From Cedecea sp000277545 (GTDB lineage Bacteria; Pseudomonadota; Gammaproteobacteria; Enterobacterales; Enterobacteriaceae): 64,000 bases of DNA. Made by a program: the position numbers and the translations under genes. Positions 15,324 through 23,910 of this stretch are shown here, one piece after another. A model generated the notes under the pieces. The model had not been told where the DNA came from. It saw only the letters and a program-made list of their open reading frames with translations, and did no database searches. Location of the stretch: NCBI GenBank assembly GCA_050847315.1, contig CP193791.1; one strand, written 5' to 3'. Positions within the stretch are counted from its first letter, which is position 1; every line of letters begins with the position of its first letter.

Positions 15324-15738
15324 CGCCTGGGATAACGCCCGCGTGATGTACGCGCGGGACAACTGCGCCAGACAGATGGGCATTGAAGTGGTTGAGATGG
15401 GCGACGGTTTTGCGCTGCTCACCATGACCATCACTGAGGCCATGCTTAACGGGCACCAGACCTGCCACGGCGGGCAATTGTTTACGCTCGCCGACACCGC
15501 TTTTGCCTACGCCTGCAACAGCCAGGGGCTGGCGGCGGTGGCCTCCGGCTGCAGCATTGAATTTCTGCGTCCCGGCAAGGCCGGGGACCGGCTTAAAGCG
15601 GTGGCTAGGGTGCGCCAGCAGGGGCGGCAGACGGGCGTCTACGACATCGAGATCATTAATCAGGACGAGAAGACGCTGGCGCTGTTTCGCGGCCGCGCAC
15701 ATCGCATCGGGACGACGGTTTCAGGAGAAAAATTATGA
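15313..15738 (+). CDS. paaI: Hydroxyphenylacetyl-CoA thioesterase PaaI
   Basis: A 141-residue hot-dog-fold thioesterase that frees CoA from dead-end hydroxyphenylacetyl-CoA products. The NGHQTCHGGQLFTLADTAFA segment contains the catalytic Asp of the PaaI family. It overlaps both paaH (11 bp) and paaJ (4 bp), which points to translational coupling through the operon. Confidence 0.95.
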   Translation: MSTNAWDNARVMYARDNCARQMGIEVVEMGDGFALLTMTITEAMLNGHQTCHGGQLFTLADTAFAYACNSQGLAAVASGCSIEFLRPGKAGDRLKAVARVRQQGRQTGVYDIEIINQDEKTLALFRGRAHRIGTTVSGEKL

Positions 15739-16943
15739 GTCAGGCTTTTATTTGCGATGGGGTACGCACCCCGATTGGCCGCTACGGCGGCGCGCTTGCG
15801 AGCGTGCGCGCGGATGACCTGGCCGCGCTGCCGCTAAAAGCGCTATTGGCACGCTATCCCACTCTCCACTGGAGCGCCGTAGACGACGTGATTTTTGGCT
15901 GCGCGAACCAGGCCGGGGAGGATAACCGCGACGTGGCACGCATGGCGACGCTGCTGGCCGGTTTACCACAGACTGTGCCGGGCACCACGATCAACCGCCT
16001 GTGCGGCTCCGGGCTGGATGCCGTGGGCTTTGCGGCTCGCGCCATCAAAGCCGGTGACGCTCAGCTCATGCTGGCAGGTGGGGTGGAATCCATGTCTCGG
16101 GCACCGTTTGTGATGGGCAAAGCCAGCTCGCCGTTCCAGCGTCAGGCCGAGATGTTTGACACCACCCTTGGCTGGCGTTTTGTGAACCCGCTCATGGCAG
16201 CGCAATTTGGTACTGACAGCATGCCGGAAACGGCAGAGAATGTAGCGGAATTGTTAAAAATAAGCCGTGAAGACCAGGACCGGTTTGCGTTTCGCAGCCA
16301 GCAGCGTACCGCTCTCGCGCAGCAGACAGGCATTCTGGCTGAAGAGATTGTGCCGGTCACGCTAAGCGGTCGCAAAGGCGCGGTGACGGAAGTAAGGGAA
16401 GACGAGCACCCGCGTGCGGAAACCACGCTTGAACAGCTGGCGGCGCTAAAAACGCCGTTCCGCGCGAACGGCGTCGTGACGGCGGGCAATGCTTCCGGCG
16501 TGAACGACGGGGCGGCAGCGCTGCTTATCGCCAGCGAAGCTGCCGCGCTGCAGCACGGCCTGGCGCCTAAGGCGCGCATAGTCGCGATGGCGACGGCGGG
16601 CGTGGAGCCTCGCCTGATGGGGCTGGGGCCGGTGCCTGCGGTACGTAAAGTGCTGGAGATGACCGGATTAAGCATCCACGACATGGATCTGATTGAACTC
16701 AATGAAGCCTTCGCCGCGCAGGCGCTCGGCGTGCTTCGCCAACTGGGGCTTCCGGATGATGCCCCGCATGTGAATCCTAACGGCGGCGCGATTGCCCTGG
16801 GACACCCGCTGGGGATGAGCGGTGCCAGACTGGCGTTAACGGCCAGCCTGGAGCTGCACCGGCGCGGCGGGCGGTATGCCCTTTGCACCATGTGTATCGG
16901 TGTGGGTCAGGGCATTGCCCTGGTCCTTGAGCGTGTGAGCTAG
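15735..16943 (+). CDS. paaJ: 3-oxoadipyl-CoA/3-oxo-5,6-dehydrosuberyl-CoA thiolase PaaJ
   Basis: A 402-residue thiolase that splits the C8 and C6 oxoacyl-CoA intermediates to acetyl-CoA and, at the end, succinyl-CoA. Active-site elements seen are the nucleophilic Cys in TINRLCGSGLDAVG, the His in NGGAIALGHPLGMSGA, and the second Cys in CTMCIGVGQG. It begins inside the last codon of paaI. Confidence 0.95.
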   Translation: MSQAFICDGVRTPIGRYGGALASVRADDLAALPLKALLARYPTLHWSAVDDVIFGCANQAGEDNRDVARMATLLAGLPQTVPGTTINRLCGSGLDAVGFAARAIKAGDAQLMLAGGVESMSRAPFVMGKASSPFQRQAEMFDTTLGWRFVNPLMAAQFGTDSMPETAENVAELLKISREDQDRFAFRSQQRTALAQQTGILAEEIVPVTLSGRKGAVTEVREDEHPRAETTLEQLAALKTPFRANGVVTAGNASGVNDGAAALLIASEAAALQHGLAPKARIVAMATAGVEPRLMGLGPVPAVRKVLEMTGLSIHDMDLIELNEAFAAQALGVLRQLGLPDDAPHVNPNGGAIALGHPLGMSGARLALTASLELHRRGGRYALCTMCIGVGQGIALVLERVS

Positions 16944-16966
16944 TCAAACCTGCGAGTACCCTAATA

Positions 16967-18283
16967 ATGATAACCTCTGAAACTAAGCTGGAATCGATTG
17001 AAACCGCATCGCTGGATGAGCTTCAGGCCCTGCAGACGCAGCGCCTGAAATGGACGCTGAATCACGCCTACAGCAACGTCCCGATGTATAAGCGCAAATT
17101 TGACGCCGTGGGCGTGCACCCTGACGATTTTAAAGAGCTGAAAGACATTCGCCTGTTCCCGTGCACCACCAAGCAGGATCTGCGCGATAACTATCCTTTT
17201 GACACGTTCGCCGTGCCGATGGAGCAGGTCGTTCGCATTCATGCCTCCTCCGGCACCACGGGCAAACCTACCGTTGTGGGCTACACCCAAAACGACATTG
17301 ATACCTGGGCTAACCTTGTGGCGCGTTCGCTGCGTGCCGCAGGCGGAACGCCAAAAGATAAAATTCACGTCTCCTACGGCTACGGGTTGTTTACCGGCGG
17401 GCTGGGGGCGCACTACGGCGCAGAGCGCCTCGGGGCGACAGTGATCCCGATGTCCGGCGGCCAGACGGAAAAACAGGCGCAGCTGATCCGTGATTTTAAA
17501 CCGGACATGATCATGGTCACGCCGTCCTGGTGCCTGAACCTGATTGAAGAGCTGGAACGGCAGATGGGCGGCGACGCCAGCGGCTGCTCGCTCCGCGTCG
17601 GGGTCTTTGGTGCGGAGCCGTGGACCAAAGCGATGCGGGCGGAAATTGAACGTCGCTTGGGCATTACCGCGCTGGATATCTACGGCCTGTCGGAAGTGAT
17701 GGGGCCGGGCGTGGCAATGGAATGCCTGGAATCCCGGGATGGCCCGACGATTTGGGAAGACCATTTCTACCCGGAAATCGTTGACCCGCAGAGCGGTGTC
17801 CCGCTGGACGACGGCGAGCACGGCGAACTGCTGTTCACCACGCTGACCAAAGAGGCGCTGCCGGTGATCCGCTACCGTACCCGCGATTTAACGCGCCTGC
17901 TGCCGGGCAGCGCTCGTACCATGCGCCGAATGGATCAGATAACCGGCCGTTCAGACGATATGCTGATTATCCGGGGCGTGAATGTGTTCCCGTCCCAGTT
18001 GGAAGAGGAGATCCTGAAATTCCAGCACCTGGCACCGCATTATCAGCTGGAGGTGCATCGTCGCGGGCACCTGGATACCCTGGCGATCAAGGTGGAACTG
18101 AAGGAAAGCAGCCTGTATCTCAGCCACGAACAGCGCTGCGCGGTTTGCCATGAGCTGCGCCACCGCATTAAGTCGATGGTGGGGATTTCAACGGATATCA
18201 CCATTGTGAACTGCGGCAGCCTGCCGCGTTCAGAAGGAAAAGCTATCCGGGTGTGCGATCTTCGTCAGGCGGCGAATCATTAA
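16967..18283 (+). CDS. paaK: Phenylacetate-CoA ligase PaaK
   Basis: A 438-residue adenylate-forming ligase that activates phenylacetate with ATP and CoA, the entry step of the pathway. The AMP-binding loop HASSGTTGKPTVVGY and the later YRTRDLTRLLPG motif are present. It is the last recognisable gene of the operon. In E. coli paaX and paaY follow; here the next gene is on the opposite strand and unrelated. Confidence 0.96.
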   Translation: MITSETKLESIETASLDELQALQTQRLKWTLNHAYSNVPMYKRKFDAVGVHPDDFKELKDIRLFPCTTKQDLRDNYPFDTFAVPMEQVVRIHASSGTTGKPTVVGYTQNDIDTWANLVARSLRAAGGTPKDKIHVSYGYGLFTGGLGAHYGAERLGATVIPMSGGQTEKQAQLIRDFKPDMIMVTPSWCLNLIEELERQMGGDASGCSLRVGVFGAEPWTKAMRAEIERRLGITALDIYGLSEVMGPGVAMECLESRDGPTIWEDHFYPEIVDPQSGVPLDDGEHGELLFTTLTKEALPVIRYRTRDLTRLLPGSARTMRRMDQITGRSDDMLIIRGVNVFPSQLEEEILKFQHLAPHYQLEVHRRGHLDTLAIKVELKESSLYLSHEQRCAVCHELRHRIKSMVGISTDITIVNCGSLPRSEGKAIRVCDLRQAANH

Positions 18284-18304
18284 TCATCCGTGACGGTTTC
18301 ACTT

Positions 18305-18340
18305 AAGCGTGCCGGTGGATCATAATTCCCCGGCACGTTT
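18305..18340. terminator. Terminator after paaK
   Basis: CGTGCCGG at 18308-18315 pairs with CCGGCACG at 18330-18337 around a 14-base loop, followed by TTT. It lies between two convergent genes and can stop transcription from both sides. Its place shows that the paa operon ends here. Confidence 0.65.
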
Positions 18341-18352
18341 GCCTGCCTGCAA

Positions 18353-19444
18353 TCAGTTAAACGGCTCGCCCAGGGTCAGCATCAGACGGTTGGCCCATGC
18401 GAAAAAGGCCGTGGACTGCACCAAATCCAACAACTCAAGCTCGCTTAATCCCAGTTCCCTCAGGGCATGTATCTGTTGCGCATTGGCGCTTGCCGGAGTG
18501 GCGGATAATGCCGCCGAAAAGTTAATTTCCGCCTGCCAGCGAGGGGATTGCCCGTCGCTCAGCGTCCCGCCAGGTTCGATGGTCAGTAGACGTTCAATCG
18601 CTTCGTTATGTTTTGACAGCTGGCTGGCCTTGCGGGCGTGCACGGAGGCGCAGTAAATGCAGCCGTTGATCTTGCTGGCAACCGTGGCGGCAAGTTCGCG
18701 CTCGGCGCGGGGCAAACCGCCCGGCGTATAGAAAATGCCTTTATCGGTGAGCGTGCGCTGTTCCAGTACCGGCAGATTGCGGCCCAGCAGGCGGAAATAA
18801 TCCGAGTCCTGGTGCCCAAAACGTTTCAGGGTTTCCTGCTCTTCCGGGGCGAATTCCGCGTAAGGCAGGGCGGCTATCCAGGGTTCCCAGTTAAGCTCGG
18901 CCTGGGTAAACGTCACCGGAGCGGATTTGCCGCTGGCGGTTAACGGCTGGCGGTGCCACTCGCCGGCGGCAGGAATGCGAACCTGTTCGCCGTTTGCCTG
19001 TTGGCCGCCAATCAGGCGCAGGCCGCGCAGCAGTCGGCTCTGGAAGGCCACAAAGCCAATAATTTGTGACAGTGTCACCACTTCTTCTTCGCTAAAGCCC
19101 GCCTGAATCAGCGTCTGGACGTCCTGCGGGCCTGCCTGCACCGGCTGGAAACTCAGTCTTTCGGCATGATCGAGCCAGGCGCTAAAGCGTTCGCTGGCGG
19201 GTTGGCCAGCCAGACGCTGGGCGTAATGGTCCGTGAGCCGGGCATCGTCGTGCCAGTCCGCCACTCGCCTCGCGAGATGCAGCCTTTCTGGCAGGCTCAG
19301 GCCACTTGAACTGGCCTCACCGAAAAGCGCCTCATAGCTGCCCTGCGCGTGGGCTGTGGCAGCGTCGCGGATTTCCCGCGCTTCCGCAAGCGCGGTGCCG
19401 GGAATAACGCCCGCCAGATGATTGAGCAAATCCGAATGACTCAT
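18353..19444 (-). CDS. Double CMD (alkylhydroperoxidase-like) domain protein
   Basis: A 363-residue protein made of two carboxymuconolactone-decarboxylase/AhpD-like halves. The N-terminal half (about 1-160) lacks a cysteine pair. The C-terminal half (about 180-363) has the redox-type CIYCASVHARKA motif of AhpD-like proteins. In other bacteria I recall these halves as separate neighbouring genes (Avi_7169 and Avi_7170 types), so this looks like a fusion; E. coli YciW has a similar build. It is the last gene of the ABC-monooxygenase operon and overlaps the monooxygenase gene by 4 bp. A peroxide or thiol redox role is likely but unproven. Confidence 0.8.
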   Translation of the reverse strand: MSHSDLLNHLAGVIPGTALAEAREIRDAATAHAQGSYEALFGEASSSGLSLPERLHLARRVADWHDDARLTDHYAQRLAGQPASERFSAWLDHAERLSFQPVQAGPQDVQTLIQAGFSEEEVVTLSQIIGFVAFQSRLLRGLRLIGGQQANGEQVRIPAAGEWHRQPLTASGKSAPVTFTQAELNWEPWIAALPYAEFAPEEQETLKRFGHQDSDYFRLLGRNLPVLEQRTLTDKGIFYTPGGLPRAERELAATVASKINGCIYCASVHARKASQLSKHNEAIERLLTIEPGGTLSDGQSPRWQAEINFSAALSATPASANAQQIHALRELGLSELELLDLVQSTAFFAWANRLMLTLGEPFN

Positions 19445-20487
19445 AATGACTCCTTAGACAATGACGAGGTAGAGGTTGGGCGGGCGCTGCTGCGAACCCA
19501 GCCGAGCGCCGGGGCAACCTGCTGCGCTAGCAGTTCAATAGACCGCAAAATGTAGGCATGCGGCGGATCGATGGAGTGCACCTGGAACGAAAGGTCGGTC
19601 ACGCGCTGGAGCGTGCTGTCGCGTGTCAGCGAGGCAATGACCTGCTGCGGCGTCCCCAGATGAACGTCAAACGAGGCAATATGGCTATCCAGCGTCTCGC
19701 CCAATACCGGATGCCCCTGCGCCCGGTGCTGCTCTGCCTGCTGGCGCAGCCCTTTGGCCGCTAGCTGCCTTGCCAGCTCGCCGTCGTCGGTGACAAACCC
19801 GGTTCTGGAGCCAAGGATGCGAGGCTCAACGCCCTCGGGCAAGGCGTCCAGATAGGCATCGATGATCGGGTTTTGTATCTCATCCAGCGGGGTATCCAGC
19901 GCGTCAGCCGGGCGAGGCTGAGTGCGGGAAAGCATCAGCCCGTCGCCCGCTTTTCCTGCCCGCGCGCCGCCGTCAACGGAAAAAGTCGCCTGCCAGATGC
20001 GGTTTTTTAGCTGCGGGGAGGCCGGGTAAAGATGGTTATCCGTGCCCACCAGCGGCTCGTCGTTCAGGGCTGAGCGCAGCAATGAGAGGTTGTCGGCGTA
20101 AATTTTGCCCCTTTCCGCGCTTTGTAACCCAAATGCCGGAAAGGAGCCCGGTGTGCCGCCGGAGCCGACGCCAAGTTCAAAGCGCCCGCCGCTCAGCAGA
20201 TCCAGGACAACCGCGTCTTCGGCCACGCGCAGCGCGGATTCCATCGGCAGGGTAATAATCCCTGTGCCAAGGCGGATGCGCCGGGTATGGGCCGCCACGT
20301 GGCTGAGAAACACCAGCGGGGCGGGAAGGCCGCCTTCGGCTTCGTGGAAGTGGTGCTGCGCCACCCAGGCGGCATCAAAACCGTGCCATTCGGCGTGAAT
20401 AATTTGTTCCGTTGCCAGCCGGTAGCGTTCGGCTGCCGGGGCATGGTCAAGCAGGCGGGTAAAAAAGCCCAGTCGTTTAATGGTCAT
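19441..20487 (-). CDS. Luciferase-like FMN-dependent monooxygenase
   Basis: A 348-residue member of the bacterial luciferase-like monooxygenase family (TIM barrel using reduced FMN and O2). Typical family segments are AAWVAQHHFHE, RRIRLGTGIITLPM and GRFELGVGSGGTPG. It matches the subgroup I recall as KPN_01858-type, always beside an oligopeptide-type ABC transporter and CMD proteins. No flavin reductase gene is nearby, so reduced FMN would come from elsewhere. Four-base overlaps on both sides tie it to the operon. The substrate is unknown; oxidative cleavage of a sulfur- or nitrogen-containing compound taken up by the transporter is the inference. Confidence 0.8.
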   Translation of the reverse strand: MTIKRLGFFTRLLDHAPAAERYRLATEQIIHAEWHGFDAAWVAQHHFHEAEGGLPAPLVFLSHVAAHTRRIRLGTGIITLPMESALRVAEDAVVLDLLSGGRFELGVGSGGTPGSFPAFGLQSAERGKIYADNLSLLRSALNDEPLVGTDNHLYPASPQLKNRIWQATFSVDGGARAGKAGDGLMLSRTQPRPADALDTPLDEIQNPIIDAYLDALPEGVEPRILGSRTGFVTDDGELARQLAAKGLRQQAEQHRAQGHPVLGETLDSHIASFDVHLGTPQQVIASLTRDSTLQRVTDLSFQVHSIDPPHAYILRSIELLAQQVAPALGWVRSSARPTSTSSLSKESL

Positions 20488-22103
20488 GCAACGTCCTTAT
20501 GGCCAAAGCCAATATCGGGAATAGCGTTCAGCAACTGCCAGGTGTAATCGCTGGCCGGGGCGTTAAATACGTCGGCAATCGGGCCGTTATCCACCAGTTC
20601 TCCGGCGCGCAGCACCGAAACGCTGTGGGCCAGCTGGCGCACGGTGGCGAGGTCGTGGGAGATAAACAGGTAAGTCAGGCCGAGCTGCTGCTGCAGGTCG
20701 TCGAGCAGGCGCAGAATTTGTGCCTGTACCGTGACATCCAGCGCAGAGGTGGCCTCATCCAGCACCAGAATTTGTGGCTCAAGAATCAGCGCGCGGGCTA
20801 TAGCCACGCGCTGCCGCTGCCCGCCGGAAAGCTCACGAGGTTTGCGGGTCAACGCCTCCAGCGGGAGCGCCACGCGTTCGGTAATCGCCTCTACTTTGGC
20901 GCGCCGCTCGGCCTTCGACAGCTTGCCGAAGTTAAGCAGCGGCTCCTCGATGATACGAAAGAGCGTCTGGCTCGGGTCGAGTGAGGCAAAGGGGTTCTGG
21001 TACACCAGCTGAATTTTCTGCCGGAGCTGACGGCGCGCTTCCGGGCTGAGATCGGTGGTGTCGATGTCGTCGATCAGCACTTGCCCGCTGTCCGGCTTCT
21101 GGAAGCCAAGCAGAATGCGCGCCAGCGTGGATTTACCTGAGCCTGACTCGCCAACCAGCGCGTGGGTGGTGCCTTTGGCTACGGTAAATGACACGTTGTC
21201 CAGAGCCCGGAGCGTCTGGTCACTGCCTTTCCCCAGGGAGAAGTGCTGGCTTAGGTTACGGATTTCGATGGCCGCCGTTTGCGGGGCGCGTAAAGGCCAG
21301 GCTCGCAGCGTGCGCGACAGCCCTGGCGCATCGGCAAACAGCTGGCGCGTATAGGGGTTTTTAGGCTGTCGAACGACGTCATTCGTGGGGCCCGCCTCCT
21401 GGATTCGCCCGTCGCGGAACACCAGAATACGGTCGGAACGCTGGGCGGCCAGCGCCAGGTCGTGGGTGACGAATAGCACCGCCGTACCGGACTCGCGCCG
21501 CAGAGTATCCAACAAATCAAGAATGCGTTTCTGCACCGTAACGTCCAGCGCGCTGGTCGGCTCATCAGCGATAATCAGCGCGGGTTTCAGGGCGATAGCC
21601 ATGGCGATCAGCACCCGCTGCTTCATCCCGCCGGAAAGCTGGTGCGGATATTGCCCCGCGCGCTGCGCCGAGTGACTCAAGCCCACTTTTTCTAGCAGGG
21701 CCACAACCTGGCTTTCCCGCTCGGCTTTAGGCAACCGCGTGTGAAGTTTCAGTACCTCTGCCACCTGTTCGCCGATGGTTTTTACCGGATTCAGGGAACT
21801 GCCCGGATCCTGCGGGATCAGGCTGATGCTGGCTCCGCGCAGGGCATCGAGCTGGCGTTCAGACCAGCGGCTGATAGCTTCCCCGTTGAGCTGAATTTCA
21901 CCGGATTCAATTACGCCGTTGTCGCCCAGCAGCCCAATAATCGACTGGGCGAGGGTGGTTTTCCCTGAGCCGGATTCGCCCACAATCGCCAGCACCTCGC
22001 CAGCGTTCAGGCTAAAGGAGGCGTTATGCACCACGCGTTTGTTACCGCCGCGCTGGCGCCAGGCGATGCTGAGGTCGGTGATTTTTAGCAGCGGTGTATT
22101 CAT
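20484..22103 (-). CDS. ABC importer ATPase, two fused domains (Opp/Dpp type)
   Basis: A 539-residue protein with two complete nucleotide-binding domains, the equivalent of DppD and DppF joined in one chain. Each half has a Walker A (GESGSGKTTLAQ; GESGSGKSTLAR), a signature motif (LSGGMKQRV; LSGGQRQRV) and a Walker B ending in DEPTSALD or DEATSALD. It would energise the two permeases encoded just upstream, with which it overlaps by 4 bp. Confidence 0.9.
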   Translation of the reverse strand: MNTPLLKITDLSIAWRQRGGNKRVVHNASFSLNAGEVLAIVGESGSGKTTLAQSIIGLLGDNGVIESGEIQLNGEAISRWSERQLDALRGASISLIPQDPGSSLNPVKTIGEQVAEVLKLHTRLPKAERESQVVALLEKVGLSHSAQRAGQYPHQLSGGMKQRVLIAMAIALKPALIIADEPTSALDVTVQKRILDLLDTLRRESGTAVLFVTHDLALAAQRSDRILVFRDGRIQEAGPTNDVVRQPKNPYTRQLFADAPGLSRTLRAWPLRAPQTAAIEIRNLSQHFSLGKGSDQTLRALDNVSFTVAKGTTHALVGESGSGKSTLARILLGFQKPDSGQVLIDDIDTTDLSPEARRQLRQKIQLVYQNPFASLDPSQTLFRIIEEPLLNFGKLSKAERRAKVEAITERVALPLEALTRKPRELSGGQRQRVAIARALILEPQILVLDEATSALDVTVQAQILRLLDDLQQQLGLTYLFISHDLATVRQLAHSVSVLRAGELVDNGPIADVFNAPASDYTWQLLNAIPDIGFGHKDVA

Positions 22104-22960
22104 GACGATCTCCGGGCAAAAGGGTGGCTAAGACGATTGACGGCAAGCACGACGGCCACGACAACCACGCCGGGGAAGGTGGAAAGCCACCAGGCCGTTG
22201 CCAGATAGTTCCTACCTTCGGCAATCAACAGGCCCCATTCCGGCGTCGGCGGTGGCGTGCCATAACCCAGAAAACTCAGCGTAGACAGCGCCAGAATAGC
22301 GGAGCCGAACTGCAGCGCGGCAAAGGCGAACACGGAGGTCAAAGCATTCGGCAAAATATGGCGCCACAGCACCTGCAGGAAGGTGCCGCCGCTGCCGACC
22401 GCAGCCTCGACGTAATCGCTGTGGCGAATACGAATCACTTCCGCGCGGGCGAGGCGGGTAAAGTTCGCAATAGACGTCACGCCCACGGCAATAGCGGCGT
22501 TTACGGTGCCGAAACCAAGCAGAATAATCACACTGAGCGACAGCAGCAGACCGGGGATCGCCAGCAGCACATCCACGCCTCGCATGAGCGCGTGTTCCGT
22601 TTTGCCGCCGGTTGCCCCGGCCAGGACGCCAAGTGCAGTACCGACCACCAGCCCAAGCGCTACCGCGACCAGCGCGCCGGAGAGCGAATGCGATGCGCCC
22701 CAGACGATTCGCGCGTAGAGATCGCGGCCAAGCTGATCGGTGCCCAGCCAGTGTCCGGCCTGAGGTGCAAGACGCTGCGCGCCCGGGACGCCTTCGGTTG
22801 GGCTCCACTGGGTGAATAGCGCCGGGAACAGCGCCCAAAGTGTGACAATAATCAGCGTTAACCAGGCTAGCCAAAGACCGGGCTGAATGTTAGCGCGCAG
22901 GCCCGAAAAGCGGCTTACCGCACGGCGCGGCAGCGGAGTATTAATATCAACGGTCGTCAT
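22100..22960 (-). CDS. ABC importer permease (DppC/OppC type)
   Basis: A 286-residue inner-membrane permease with about six hydrophobic segments. The EAA-type loop reads YVEAAVGSGGTFLQVLWRHILPNAL, and the HWLGTDQLGRDLYAR segment typical of DppC/OppC lies near residue 90. It overlaps both neighbouring operon genes by 4 bp. Confidence 0.9.
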   Translation of the reverse strand: MTTVDINTPLPRRAVSRFSGLRANIQPGLWLAWLTLIIVTLWALFPALFTQWSPTEGVPGAQRLAPQAGHWLGTDQLGRDLYARIVWGASHSLSGALVAVALGLVVGTALGVLAGATGGKTEHALMRGVDVLLAIPGLLLSLSVIILLGFGTVNAAIAVGVTSIANFTRLARAEVIRIRHSDYVEAAVGSGGTFLQVLWRHILPNALTSVFAFAALQFGSAILALSTLSFLGYGTPPPTPEWGLLIAEGRNYLATAWWLSTFPGVVVVAVVLAVNRLSHPFARRSS

Positions 22961-23901
22961 GCGGTGACTCCCCGAATAGATTTAAGGCGCGGATCGAGCA
23001 GGGGATAAAGCACATCCACCAGCAGATTAATGACCACGAAGCTCAGGGCGGAGATCATCACCACCGCCTGCAGCACGGCGACATCCTGATTATTCACCGC
23101 CCGCTGCGTCAGCTGGCCCAGGCCGTTAAGGCCAAAGACGGTTTCGGTGATCAGCGCCCCGGCAATCAGCTCGCCCAGCAGCAAACCGGCCACGGTCAGC
23201 ACCGGCAACAGGGCGTTGCGGGCCACGTGCCGCCACAGTACCCCGGCGCGGCTGCCGCCTTTTGCCCTGGCAACGGCGACATACGGCTGGGTCAGCACCT
23301 GGTCGATATTTCGCATCAGCAGCTGGGCCAGCGGGGCGCTAATGGGCACCGCAAGCGTGGCGACCGGCAAAATCAGCCCCTGCCAGAAACCGGGATTGAT
23401 CACCGGAATCAGCCGCCACTGGAAGGAAAACAGCTGAATGAGCGCAATGCCGAGCCAAAACGTCGGGACGGCAATGAACAGCGCCGGAAGGTTGGCAAAG
23501 AGCGTTCTCAGCCAGCGAAGCGGGGCCAGCGTAGAGGCCGCTGAAATGCCCACGGCAAGAATAATCGCGGCGGCAAAACCCAGCCCGGCTAGCCGCAGCG
23601 TCGAAGGAAGGTTGGCGGCAATCAGCTGGCTGACGGACACTCCAGCCTCGATGGAGTAGCCAAACTCACCGCGCAGCATATGGCCGAGCGTCGTCAAATA
23701 TTGCTGCCAGAGCGGGGTGCTTTCGCCATAGATCACCCGCATCTCCTGAATTTGCTCGGCGCTCAGGCCGAGATCCGGGTTCTGGAATTTGATCAGGACG
23801 GCATCGCCCGGCAAGAGCTGCAGAAGAATGAACGACACGCTATAGGCCGCCCACAGTACCAGTAACGCCTGGGCTATGCGCCCGGCCAGATAACGTGTCA
23901 T
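22957..23901 (-). CDS. ABC importer permease (DppB/OppB type)
   Basis: A 314-residue permease partner of the DppC-like protein. The N-terminal block (ILLQLLPGDAVLI), the ALIQLFSFQWRLIP block and the VARAKGGSRAGVLWRHVARN coupling loop are typical of DppB/OppB. It begins nine bases after the binding-protein gene. Confidence 0.9.
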   Translation of the reverse strand: MTRYLAGRIAQALLVLWAAYSVSFILLQLLPGDAVLIKFQNPDLGLSAEQIQEMRVIYGESTPLWQQYLTTLGHMLRGEFGYSIEAGVSVSQLIAANLPSTLRLAGLGFAAAIILAVGISAASTLAPLRWLRTLFANLPALFIAVPTFWLGIALIQLFSFQWRLIPVINPGFWQGLILPVATLAVPISAPLAQLLMRNIDQVLTQPYVAVARAKGGSRAGVLWRHVARNALLPVLTVAGLLLGELIAGALITETVFGLNGLGQLTQRAVNNQDVAVLQAVVMISALSFVVINLLVDVLYPLLDPRLKSIRGVTA

Positions 23902-23910
23902 GGTTGCCCC

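Noticed and set aside
16961..17821. Minus-strand open frame of 286 codons opposite paaK
   Set aside because: paaK is complete and recognisable on the other strand; the reverse frame has no domain.
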